From assembly GCF_024398015.1 (NCBI RefSeq), contig NZ_CP073747.1:1002501-1066500 (forward strand): 64,000 bases of DNA. The letters run 5' to 3'. Made by a program: the position numbers and the translations under genes. Below are positions 17,319-24,821 of this stretch, piece by piece (the first letter of the stretch is position 1; each line of letters begins with the position of its first letter). Under the pieces are notes generated by a model. That model was not told the origin of the DNA and did not search any database. It worked only from the letters and a program-made list of their open reading frames with translations. Source of the DNA: Kordiimonas sp. SCSIO 12610. GTDB taxonomy: Bacteria > Pseudomonadota > Alphaproteobacteria > Sphingomonadales > Kordiimonadaceae.

Positions 17319-17948
17319 ATGAATTTCCCTCGTTTTACGCGCTTTGCTCGGCGCTCAACGGGCGCTGATCTGTGGGCGGATGCGCGTGTGCTTAGCCCGC
17401 ATTTTACCCTTTCTGAATTCACGCGTTCTGACACGGCCAACAAGCATGGCATCAATAATCACCCCACTGAATTGCATGAGCTGGAGAATATGAAGGCGCT
17501 TGCAGGTAGCGTGCTGGAGCCGGCGCGGCAGATTATCGGGCGGCCCCTTTTTATCACCTCTGGCTACCGATCGTCTGCGCTTAACCGTATTATCGGCGGC
17601 GCGCGCCATAGCCAGCACATGCTGGGTGAGGCCGCGGACTTTATCGTGAAGGGCGCGGATATGCATGAAATCGCGGAAACGCTGACGGCGCTTGATAGCA
17701 TTCCGTTTGATCAATTGATCTTTGAAAACCGCTATAATGAAGGCAGGCGTAATGGCAGCCAAAAGAGAGGTCAGGGGGGCTATAAGTGGACCCCTAATTG
17801 GACTCCCGAATGGACTCAGTGGGTCCATATTTCCCATCGCCGCATGGGTGAAAATAGGGGTGAGGTGCTGACGACCGCGAAACAGGGCAATAAACGCCGA
17901 ATAGTGCGCGGCATTGTGGCACCAGAAATGGTCCTTTCGTCAGCATAA
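17319..17948 (+). CDS. Phage M15-family peptidase (endolysin)
   Basis: 209 residues. It has the Peptidase_M15_3 layout: LSPHFTLSEFTRSDTANKHG near the N-terminus, LFITSGYRSSALNRIIGG, then SQHMLGEAADF (the S-x-H-x-x-G-x-A-x-D zinc motif) and WVHIS with the last zinc His. These enzymes cut peptidoglycan peptide bonds. There is no signal peptide, so it needs the holin that follows 41 bases downstream. Just before WVHIS is an unusual repeat KWTP NWTP EWTQ coded by three 12-nt units (17784-17819), lengthening the loop next to the active site. Confidence 0.85.
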   Translation: MNFPRFTRFARRSTGADLWADARVLSPHFTLSEFTRSDTANKHGINNHPTELHELENMKALAGSVLEPARQIIGRPLFITSGYRSSALNRIIGGARHSQHMLGEAADFIVKGADMHEIAETLTALDSIPFDQLIFENRYNEGRRNGSQKRGQGGYKWTPNWTPEWTQWVHISHRRMGENRGEVLTTAKQGNKRRIVRGIVAPEMVLSSA

Positions 17949-17989
17949 TTTCCGCAAAACAAGCCAGTATAACCAATCAGGAGACACTC

Positions 17990-18412
17990 ATGGGTATTCC
18001 CGTACTTGATACGATTTTGGATGTGATCAAAACGCCGCTTGAACGCTTGATCCCAGACAAAAACAAGAAGGCAGAGTTCGAGCACGCGCTTCAGATTGAG
18101 GTTCTGAAGGCCGGCCTCGGCCAGATGGAAATTAATAAGGTTGAGGCCGCGCACAAAAGCATTTTTGTTGCCGGGTGGCGTCCGTTCATTGGCTGGGTTT
18201 GCGGCTTTGCACTCGCGTGGCATTTTATCCTTTATGATATTGCGGTTTGGGTGCAGCTATCGTTTTTCCCCGCCTCCCCACAGCCACCGGCCCTCAATGG
18301 TACTGAAACATTGATCACTGTTCTTTTGTCCATGCTTGGCCTTGGTGGGTTGCGTACGGTTGAGAAAATCAAGGGCGTCGCCCGCGAGGGGATAGTGGGG
18401 AAGAGTGAATGA
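17990..18412 (+). CDS. Holin, three-TM family
   Basis: 140 residues, start ATG after AGGAGAC. The N-terminus IPVLDTILDVIKTPLERLIP, an amphipathic middle (EFEHALQIEVLKAGLGQMEI) and two or three hydrophobic spans (KSIFVAGWRPFIGWVCGFAL, then ILYDIAVWVQLSFF and a GLGGLRTVEK end) are typical of the Holin_3TMs family beside M15 endolysins in alphaproteobacterial phages. Its last 110 bases are repeated, with about ten differences, at 18923-19046. Confidence 0.85.
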   Translation: MGIPVLDTILDVIKTPLERLIPDKNKKAEFEHALQIEVLKAGLGQMEINKVEAAHKSIFVAGWRPFIGWVCGFALAWHFILYDIAVWVQLSFFPASPQPPALNGTETLITVLLSMLGLGGLRTVEKIKGVAREGIVGKSE

Positions 18413-18548
18413 TCAAAGACGATTTTTGTATTTCACTTTTACCTTACTATTTCGATCATCTCTCCACCTTTCACAGAGGCGCGATTGATGCTAAAATTTA
18501 TGGTAGGCTGCATTGCATGCACAAAGTAAGTGTTTTGGATCGATATAA

Positions 18549-18902
18549 ATGAGTATAATATTAAAAAAATCATACTACTATTTGTGGACTGAAATATTGG
18601 ATTATAAGAATATTTATTGGCCGCGAACAAAAGGGATTATATTGATCTTTTCAGTAGTGACAGCCATAAGGCTATTTCATGAATATTCAGAAGCTGAAGG
18701 CCTAATAAATGCGGTATCAAATTCGCAAGATTTATTAGGCACGTTCCTATTATTGTTTACGGTTTTGATGGCGCCTTTTTTAATCTTAAGGGTTTGGGGC
18801 AAGTATCTATATGTCAGTAAAAGATGCAAAAAAGGTGAGGATATTTGGAACAAGCAACGCAACCCATGGCAATTGTATTTAGATTACGATGCGCAAAGGT
18901 AA
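18549..18902 (+). CDS. Small membrane protein between two copies of the holin 3' end
   Basis: 117 residues, AT-rich compared with the holin. It has two hydrophobic segments (about residues 29-43 and 62-82) and charged ends. No family recognised. It lies in a roughly 510-base stretch bounded by the holin stop and by a second holin 3' fragment, so it seems to have come in with a recombination event at the lysis locus. It could be an accessory lysis or superinfection-immunity protein, but nothing in the sequence shows this. Confidence 0.55.
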   Translation: MSIILKKSYYYLWTEILDYKNIYWPRTKGIILIFSVVTAIRLFHEYSEAEGLINAVSNSQDLLGTFLLLFTVLMAPFLILRVWGKYLYVSKRCKKGEDIWNKQRNPWQLYLDYDAQR

Positions 18903-18922
18903 GATTTTCATCCTTTGAGAAG

Positions 18923-19046
18923 TGAAACATTGATCACTGTTCTGTTGTCCATGCTTGGCCTCGGTGGGTTGCGCACGGTCGAGAAAATCAAGGGCGTCGC
19001 CCGCGAGGGGATCGTTGGGGCAGATAAGAAATCAGGAAATAAATGA
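18923..19046 (+). pseudogene. Duplicated 3' fragment of the holin gene
   Basis: The fragment reads in frame as ETLITVLLSMLGLGGLRTVE, then KIKGVAREGIVGADKKSGNK and TGA, nearly the same as the C-terminus of the holin at 18304-18412. There is no start codon or upstream coding part. It marks an insertion or unequal recombination at the end of the holin. Confidence 0.85.
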
Positions 19047-19081
19047 CGGCAATGAATATTGATTGAGAGTGGCCTATTAAA

Positions 19082-19117
19082 TATCAGGCAAATATCAGGC
19101 AAATGTCAGGCCGGCCT
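19082..19117. repeat. Three 11-bp direct repeats
   Basis: AAATATCAGGC occurs twice and AAATGTCAGGC once in immediate succession, just past the stop of the nucleotidyltransferase-like gene. A looser group with ATCAGG/ACCAGGC cores occurs at about 22553-22590. Confidence 0.6.
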
Positions 19118-19600
19118 GTTTTGTAATATCCTTGACCTGGCAGAATGGACGAGTTCCCCATAACCTGATTTTTCAAGCAATTCCATATGGTGCTTATCTT
19201 TGTTCGACGACCGGATAAGTTTATATTCAATCACATGACTAAGATGCACAAAAGGCAATCCCTCGATCATTTCTGCGCTATCGATCAGGGTATCAATATC
19301 GGGGTTCCCAATCCCCCATTCTGTTCCAAATGTAATATCGCCGTTGCAGGTGGAAACGATTGTGACGTTATAATCCGGTAAAAATTCTGTTGTCCCGATC
19401 TTTTGAACCCTATCCCAAGCGCTTCCGCGGCATATAATATCAAGATCGTTCGAGCCTTCGATCAGGCCTCGCACAATAAGGGGACCACTGCCAAAAATTG
19501 CAAAGTCGTCATCAGGCAGGCCATAGCCTTTTACAATGTCAAAATATTTACGCATTTCAGCCCATGTGGAATGTGTATCATACAGGTATTTCAGTGCCAT
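19106..19600 (-). CDS. Nucleotidyltransferase-like protein
   Basis: 164 residues. The FGSGPLIVRGLIEGSNDLDI motif fits the nucleotidyltransferase pattern (GS followed by D-x-D), and VIEYKLIRSSNKDKHHMELL resembles the conserved C-terminal helix of small NTases that act on diverse substrates or serve as antitoxins/toxins. The second metal-binding Asp pair is present (NDLDI), so activity is plausible. It stands alone outside the phage module; substrate unknown. Confidence 0.7.
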   Translation of the reverse strand: MALKYLYDTHSTWAEMRKYFDIVKGYGLPDDDFAIFGSGPLIVRGLIEGSNDLDIICRGSAWDRVQKIGTTEFLPDYNVTIVSTCNGDITFGTEWGIGNPDIDTLIDSAEMIEGLPFVHLSHVIEYKLIRSSNKDKHHMELLEKSGYGELVHSARSRILQNRPA

Positions 19601-19643
19601 AGACCGATTGTAACGTCAACGGCAGTATAGTGAGGCAGTATAA

Positions 19644-20294
19644 TCAAGGCCTTGCTATTGACCTGCTCTGTATTTCCTTTTCACCACTATCCATAACGAG
19701 CATCATGACTTCGGTATTTTTTTCCAACACATACAGGGCCTGCAGGAAATAGCCGGCGATTGGTTTTTCGCTTATGTGTGTGGTCTTTAAATTCAGCGAT
19801 GTGAAACATGCCTGCCAGCCATCATGATCGCGGTTATTATGCGGATGGCCGAAAAATTCCATATTGGTGATGCTATCCATGATTTTGGTAAGCACGCGCT
19901 GCATGGGGCTTTTATAAATATCCTCAATGATAATCACGCGCTTTGCGACCCTTGCGGCCTCACGCACGACCTGATCAGGATCATGGGCGTGATGCAGCGT
20001 TGTGAGGATAAGCGCCGTGTCAAATTTCCCTTCCTGAAATGGCATTCTTGTGCCGTCATAAACAATGGGTGCTAACGCTTCGCTAAAGGCTGAGTTCTGA
20101 ACATCGAGCGCCGTTACATTATGCCCGCGTTCCCTGAGTAGTTCGACCACGCTTCCGGGGCCGCTCCCGACCTCCAATAACGTCTCCCCCACCTTTATGT
20201 GCGGCGCGATCCAGTTGATTTTGCGCGCTGCATCCAGCCTCCACACGCGGTAAACCAGTTTGCTGATGATTGGAATTTTCCAGAAAATCTGCAT
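19644..20294 (-). CDS. Class I SAM-dependent methyltransferase
   Basis: 216 residues. Motif I is VGETLLEVGSGPGSVVELLR, followed by an acidic strand end (NVTALDVQNSA), FDTALILTTLHHAHDPDQVV (motif IV-like) and RVIIIEDIYKSPMQRVL. It is the Methyltransf_11 arrangement. Hydrophobic residues flank the fold, as in enzymes acting on lipids or quinones, but the substrate cannot be told. It runs in the same direction as the nucleotidyltransferase-like gene, 43 bases apart. Confidence 0.8.
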   Translation of the reverse strand: MQIFWKIPIISKLVYRVWRLDAARKINWIAPHIKVGETLLEVGSGPGSVVELLRERGHNVTALDVQNSAFSEALAPIVYDGTRMPFQEGKFDTALILTTLHHAHDPDQVVREAARVAKRVIIIEDIYKSPMQRVLTKIMDSITNMEFFGHPHNNRDHDGWQACFTSLNLKTTHISEKPIAGYFLQALYVLEKNTEVMMLVMDSGEKEIQSRSIARP

Positions 20295-20565
20295 CGCCAG
20301 GCCTGCATTCCTTACTCATAACGTTTCAAAAGATTGATCGGACTATGCCGGGATATGCAATACCGGAATATGTAAGTGTTATTCCATCAACCTGTTCGCC
20401 TGTTTGTGCCTGATTTCCCTTGCAAACTGCCATACACAAGACAACACAATCACGCGAAAAGGCAGTGAATGCCTTGGTTTCTCGGTGAATCCGTGAAATC
20501 GTTAACACCTCCTTAAGGAATTATAGCAATAGTTGCATAGTGATTATCTAGCTTTGGGGCGAACC

Positions 20566-21909
20566 ATGCCAGTGAACAGAGTGAATGTGTCGAGGAAATA
20601 TATGGCTGTGATTGCAGTCAGTTTGTTTCTTGCGACAGCAATTTGCTTCGTATGTGGATTGTGGGCTGGATATTTAAGCCCGGTTGAACTGATATCCTTG
20701 CCATCGCTTAGTCTGGGTACCCTCTTTATTTTCCTCGCTTATGCTTCAAAATTGAAAATCAAGGATCGCTATCTTGGTATGGCTTTTATCTTTCTGGCGG
20801 GGGCCTATCTTTTGGCAGGTCAGTTTGATTTTACTTTCAACGAGCATCATAATTTTGTCTTTTATATCATATGGATACCCGGCTATTATCTGATGCTGGT
20901 GTTCGCTGATTTCCGGCGTGAACGGCGCAGATGGGGGCTTAGGTTTCTTATCCTTTCGATCATAAGCCTTATGCTTGGTGCGCTTTTCAGCGATCGATCA
21001 TTTGATACATACAGTCTTATCCTGTTGTTGAATCTGTTTTTGGGTCAGGTTGTGATTGTCGCGACCTTTAGTTTGCTAAGCAGCTTGATCAGAAGCAAGA
21101 CCGCAGAGGCCGCTCAGCTTGAAACATTGAAGCGCTCAGAGCAGAAATTAAAAGCGGCTGCTGATATCGCAATCCGAGCAAAGCATGAAGCCGATCAGGC
21201 CAATTCCGCCAAATCCAAATTCATCGCTAATATGAGCCACGAGCTTAGAACCCCCTTAAACGCGATTATCGGATTTTCTGACCTGCTCAAAAATCCAGAT
21301 ATGGAGGCGGCCAACAAAAGTAAATTTATTGAATATGGCACTGATATTCATGCAAGCGGAACCCACCTTCTGGGGCTTATCAATGAATTGCTGGATGTTG
21401 CGCGTGCAGAATCCGGCAAGCTTCGCATCAATGAAGAAAATCTTGATATGCGTAATATTATCGAGGCGGCAATCGATGAATGCGGCGCCCAGGCAAATGC
21501 CCACAAAGTGACCATGGATATCGTCGAAGTCAGCGAAGGTCTGTCGATGATTGGTGACTTTAGGATGATGGGGCAGGTCTTTAGCAATCTGTTTGCAACC
21601 GCTTTGAAGTCCGCGCGTCCGGGCGGCAATATTCGGGTGTGGTTTGAGCGAAAGGGCGGAGCGGCAGATCAGCCATGTTTCATCGTTGAAGATAACGGTG
21701 AGGGGATGGAGGCCGATGTTCTGGGGCGCGTTAAACAACCGTTTGCCTATGAAAATGACCCCTATTCCCATGACAATGAAGGTATTGGTGTTGGGTTATA
21801 TCTTGTCGATATCTTTATGAAATTGCATGAAGGCTCGTTTGATATTTACAGCAAAAAGGGCGAGGGTACGCGCGTTGTGTTAACGCTGCCTAATGCAAGA
21901 ATAGTCTGA
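20566..21909 (+). CDS. Membrane sensor histidine kinase
   Basis: 447 residues from the ATG at 20566. Six or seven hydrophobic helices fill residues 12-190, with no large outer domain, then a coiled linker and the kinase: [17 protein letters not shown] with the phosphoryl His near residue 225, and VEDNGEGM (G1) and [12 protein letters not shown] (G2). The N-box reads [15 protein letters not shown], where the usual second Asn is Thr. No response regulator is adjacent, so it is an orphan whose partner lies elsewhere. It may regulate surface or biofilm genes (inference only from the RTX cluster that follows). Confidence 0.85.
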   Translation: MPVNRVNVSRKYMAVIAVSLFLATAICFVCGLWAGYLSPVELISLPSLSLGTLFIFLAYASKLKIKDRYLGMAFIFLAGAYLLAGQFDFTFNEHHNFVFYIIWIPGYYLMLVFADFRRERRRWGLRFLILSIISLMLGALFSDRSFDTYSLILLLNLFLGQVVIVATFSLLSSLIRSKTAEAAQLETLKRSEQKLKAAADIAIRAKHEADQANSAKSKFIANMSHELRTPLNAIIGFSDLLKNPDMEAANKSKFIEYGTDIHASGTHLLGLINELLDVARAESGKLRINEENLDMRNIIEAAIDECGAQANAHKVTMDIVEVSEGLSMIGDFRMMGQVFSNLFATALKSARPGGNIRVWFERKGGAADQPCFIVEDNGEGMEADVLGRVKQPFAYENDPYSHDNEGIGVGLYLVDIFMKLHEGSFDIYSKKGEGTRVVLTLPNARIV

Positions 21910-22042
21910 AGCGCCCAGATCATGAAGGTGAAGGTATCGCGGAATTTTAAAGGGCAGTAAATTCAGATATTTCCTGATACCAGCAAAATCACCTCAACGC
22001 GTATTCTTCACAATTGATCTTCAACTTTCCACAAAAAAAAGA

Positions 22043-22062
22043 GGCTCTGAAAATGCAGAGCC
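22043..22062 (-). terminator. Terminator-like hairpin
   Basis: GGCTCTG (22043-22049) pairs with CAGAGCC (22056-22062). A run of A precedes it on the plus strand, so on the minus strand the stem is followed by T residues. No clear leftward gene feeds it. Confidence 0.45.
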
Positions 22063-22239
22063 CCCCCCTATTAGGAGTAAGTCACCAGGAATCGTATATC
22101 TGTAGTTTCAAGCTTTGCCATTTCTGACAAAATTTAAAATTCAGAGATTGCCAGAGAGAATTCCGGCAAGTACGTAATAAAATGATTTTCTAAAAATCAT
22201 CTGGTACTTAAGTTTGCCCCCAACCATTTAGTTACTAGC

Positions 22240-22287
22240 CATAGCGACCAATGCCCGAGAGCAGGGCGATACTATGTTGGTTTTTTT
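22240..22287 (+). promoter_or_regulatory. Structured stretch ending in a T-run, possible terminator or attenuator
   Basis: CATAG (22240-22244) pairs with CTATG (22272-22276), and inside it GCCC (22253-22256) pairs with GGGC (22264-22267). TTGG and seven T follow. It lies 330 bases after the histidine kinase and 540 bases before the first RTX gene. Confidence 0.4.
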
Positions 22288-22825
22288 CCAATTTCTGTGA
22301 CGGCGATCACGCTTTCTGAATTCAGTGTGAATTTATTTTGAAAACACATCTTAGGGTTTTTCAAAGAAAACCTATGATTATGCTTATTGAAACGCTCAAA
22401 GTGTTGTTGATTTTAATATTTAGAGCAAACGATGTACCTGCCATATTTCTGACGATTTATTGCAGATATATGCCTGAAATTCCCGGAATTAAGCGGGTTA
22501 GTTAGAATCGTATTCGTCAAAATGGAACTGATTTTGACCCTGATTTGCACAATGTCAGGCTGAAATATACCAGGCAAACATCAGGTTATCGCAGGGCTCT
22601 TAGGAGAGTATCGTTTCAGCAAATAGATAAAATTGTAATGAACCTTTATATGCCTATTAATTTTCTTTTCCTATAACGGGCACACAAGAAAAGGACTTTA
22701 ACCTTTTGACACATTCAGGGTTGGTGAAACGGTTGCTGCGTAACCATAGGCCGAAATCAGAAACGGATTTGGTGGATACAGGGCAATTGAACACAGTATT
22801 AAAATAGTAAAATGGAATTTCAGGC

Positions 22826-24499
22826 ATGTCATTTTTAAATTTAAACTCTATCACTGGCTCAGGCGGCGCTGATCAGCTTGCGGGTAGTGGCAACGCGGTT
22901 GTGTTTGGGCGCGGCGGTAATGATACAATTACCAGCAATGGTGCGGGCATACGGGTTCTTGCCGGCGGCTCCGGCAATGATACGTACCTCATTACAGGTG
23001 GTATCAATATTGTTATCGAAACGGGCGGCGCGGCTGATCGTTTGGAAGCAACAGGAATTGATATCAATGACCCTTCTACCTCAATAACGGTTATTGATCG
23101 TACCCATTTGTTTATCAATGATGGAAACACGCAAATCATCCTCTATAACTGGCTGACAACGGGGGGTCAGATTGAAACCTTTGAGTTTGCAGGCGGCAGC
23201 TTATCAGTAACAGATTTAATCGATGATTTTGCAAGCCTACCTGGCTTTGATGGTGACCTGACTTGGGATGAGGTGGCGACAAGCCTTGCCATCCCTGCGG
23301 AAGCGCTCGCCAGCTTTACTGGGGCAGCCACAGCCACGGGGCAAGGTCTTGAGGATAGCATCGCCTTTATCGAGCAAAATATTGCACGCCTTGAAACAAA
23401 CACGACCAATGCGTTCACCGGAACATCCGGGAACGATACGTTCATTTCACAGGGTAATTTTGCCGCGGATACCTTAAATGGTAATGACGGCGCGGATAGT
23501 CTCGTGGGTGACGACGGTTTTTCGACACTACGCGGCGGTGACGGCGATGATTTCCTCGCGAGCTCGGATGGCAACGATTTTATCTCGGGTGGCCTCGGTG
23601 ATGATATTGCCTTGGGCGGCGACGGCGCGGATCAAATCTTTGCAGGGCCGGGTGATATTGGCAATGATCGATTTTTTGGTGAGGCTGGAAGCGACGTTAT
23701 CGGCGGTGGTGCCGGAAACGACTTGCTTGTTGGTGGTACATCAAACCTGATTTCGAGTGCGTTTGCGTCCGCTGACCTTGCGGTTGATGCTTCTGACACA
23801 CTTTTTGGCGGTGACGGAAATGACACGCTCATTGGCGGTAATGTTAATGATGCGAACGCTAACGGTGCATTTGAAACAGGCGAAGAAATTACAACAGGTC
23901 TGAGCGGCAACACGCTTTATGCTGGCACTGGCGATGATCTGGTATTTGGTGCTGCTGGAAATGACGAAATCGGCGGCGGCGTTGGTGATGATACGCTTGT
24001 TGGCGGCGCAGGTAACGACGTGTTCTTCGGCGGCGCTGGTGACGGCGCTGATACGGGTACAAACGATTTGATCAACGGCGGTGACGGCAATGATACTGTT
24101 TTCTCGTCTGGCGGCAATGACAGCGTTGATGGCGGCGACGGTGATGACGAATTATTCTCAGGTGGCGGCGTTGACACAGTTCTTGGCGGTGCTGGTGATG
24201 ACACGATTTTTGGCGGTGGTGGTAACGACCAGTTCACGGGTGGAAGTGGCGCGGATACGTTTGCTTTCTTTGGTGGCAACGGTGATGACACCATCACGGA
24301 CTTTAGTTTGGCCCAGGATATACTCGACCTGAACGGTACAACAACTGATTTCACCAATCTTTCCAGCGTTCAAGCGGCGGCTTCAAACGCCGTTCAGGGC
24401 GGACAGGCTGGACTATTGATTGATACGGGCGGCGGCGACAGTGTTTTCCTTGAAGGACTGACAGTGAATGACCTTCCTGCGCTGAATATCATATTCTAG
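22826..24499 (+). CDS. RTX (hemolysin-type Ca-binding) secreted protein, 557 aa
   Basis: No signal peptide. Residues 1-60 have degenerate Gly/Asn-rich repeats. Residues 60-190 form a domain with VIDRTHLFINDGNTQIILYN, of the kind seen before RTX arrays. From about residue 195 GGxGxDxLx nonapeptides form parallel beta-rolls that bind calcium outside the cell. Near residue 342 is an EF-hand-like loop DANANGAFETGE. The last 80 residues (TFAFFGGNGDDTITDF, then DLNGTTTDF and an end LPALNIIF) are shared with the other seven RTX proteins here and probably carry the type I secretion signal. Function beyond this is unknown. Confidence 0.85.
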   Translation: MSFLNLNSITGSGGADQLAGSGNAVVFGRGGNDTITSNGAGIRVLAGGSGNDTYLITGGINIVIETGGAADRLEATGIDINDPSTSITVIDRTHLFINDGNTQIILYNWLTTGGQIETFEFAGGSLSVTDLIDDFASLPGFDGDLTWDEVATSLAIPAEALASFTGAATATGQGLEDSIAFIEQNIARLETNTTNAFTGTSGNDTFISQGNFAADTLNGNDGADSLVGDDGFSTLRGGDGDDFLASSDGNDFISGGLGDDIALGGDGADQIFAGPGDIGNDRFFGEAGSDVIGGGAGNDLLVGGTSNLISSAFASADLAVDASDTLFGGDGNDTLIGGNVNDANANGAFETGEEITTGLSGNTLYAGTGDDLVFGAAGNDEIGGGVGDDTLVGGAGNDVFFGGAGDGADTGTNDLINGGDGNDTVFSSGGNDSVDGGDGDDELFSGGGVDTVLGGAGDDTIFGGGGNDQFTGGSGADTFAFFGGNGDDTITDFSLAQDILDLNGTTTDFTNLSSVQAAASNAVQGGQAGLLIDTGGGDSVFLEGLTVNDLPALNIIF

Positions 24500-24510
24500 C
24501 TAATGCTATT

Positions 24511-24540
24511 GGCGTGCTGACACAATTCAGCGCGCCGTTT
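24511..24540 (+). terminator. Probable terminator after the first RTX gene
   Basis: GGCGTGCTGA (24511-24520) pairs with TCAGCGCGCC (24527-24536), one T-G pair, then GTTT. The rest of the 322-base gap to the next gene (24500-24821) is AT-rich and shows no convincing gene. Confidence 0.6.
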
Positions 24541-24821
24541 GGTTATAAATTTGTCTCCAAGATCAGTTAAATATTTTACCAGTGAATTATTTTGTTTCCC
24601 CGATTTTCTTTTGGATTATCGTTCAAAAGCTTCGCTGGCCTATCTTTAGCTTCGTTGACCTTTCTGTTTATTTGCCTTTTTCCTGCCGCAATGGTGCGAA
24701 AGAGTGGAATAAACGAAAGTATAAAAAAATTTGAATAAAAAATGGACATACATTTTACGTTCATGTGGGGTGGGTATATTAGTTATGTGATGGGGCGGAC
24801 TTATCAGGCGGATAAAGAGTA

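Larger units (their letters stand above)
21910..22825. other. 916-base non-coding region before the RTX cluster
   Basis: No convincing gene is present. I see a hairpin with an A-run on its left (22043-22062, a terminator-like shape for leftward transcription), an imperfect stem AAGTAC...GTACTT with an inner ATGATTTT/AAAATCAT stem (22168-22213), and a structured stretch with a T-run (22240-22287). AT-rich sequence follows up to the first RTX gene. Confidence 0.5.

Noticed and set aside
11132-19105. tRNA attachment site or att repeats for a prophage
   Set aside because: No tRNA gene and no matching direct repeats were seen at the module's two ends.
22168-22290. c-di-GMP or other known riboswitch upstream of the RTX cluster
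   Set aside because: Stems are present, but I could not find the conserved loops of any riboswitch class that I know.
22657-22854. Possible 65-aa gene on the minus strand with the hairpin at 22043 as terminator
   Set aside because: No ribosome site or known pattern, overlaps the RTX start, and the hairpin is 600 bases away.
24576-24764. 62-aa minus-strand frame in the gap after the first RTX gene
   Set aside because: AT-rich, no ribosome site visible, no family pattern.
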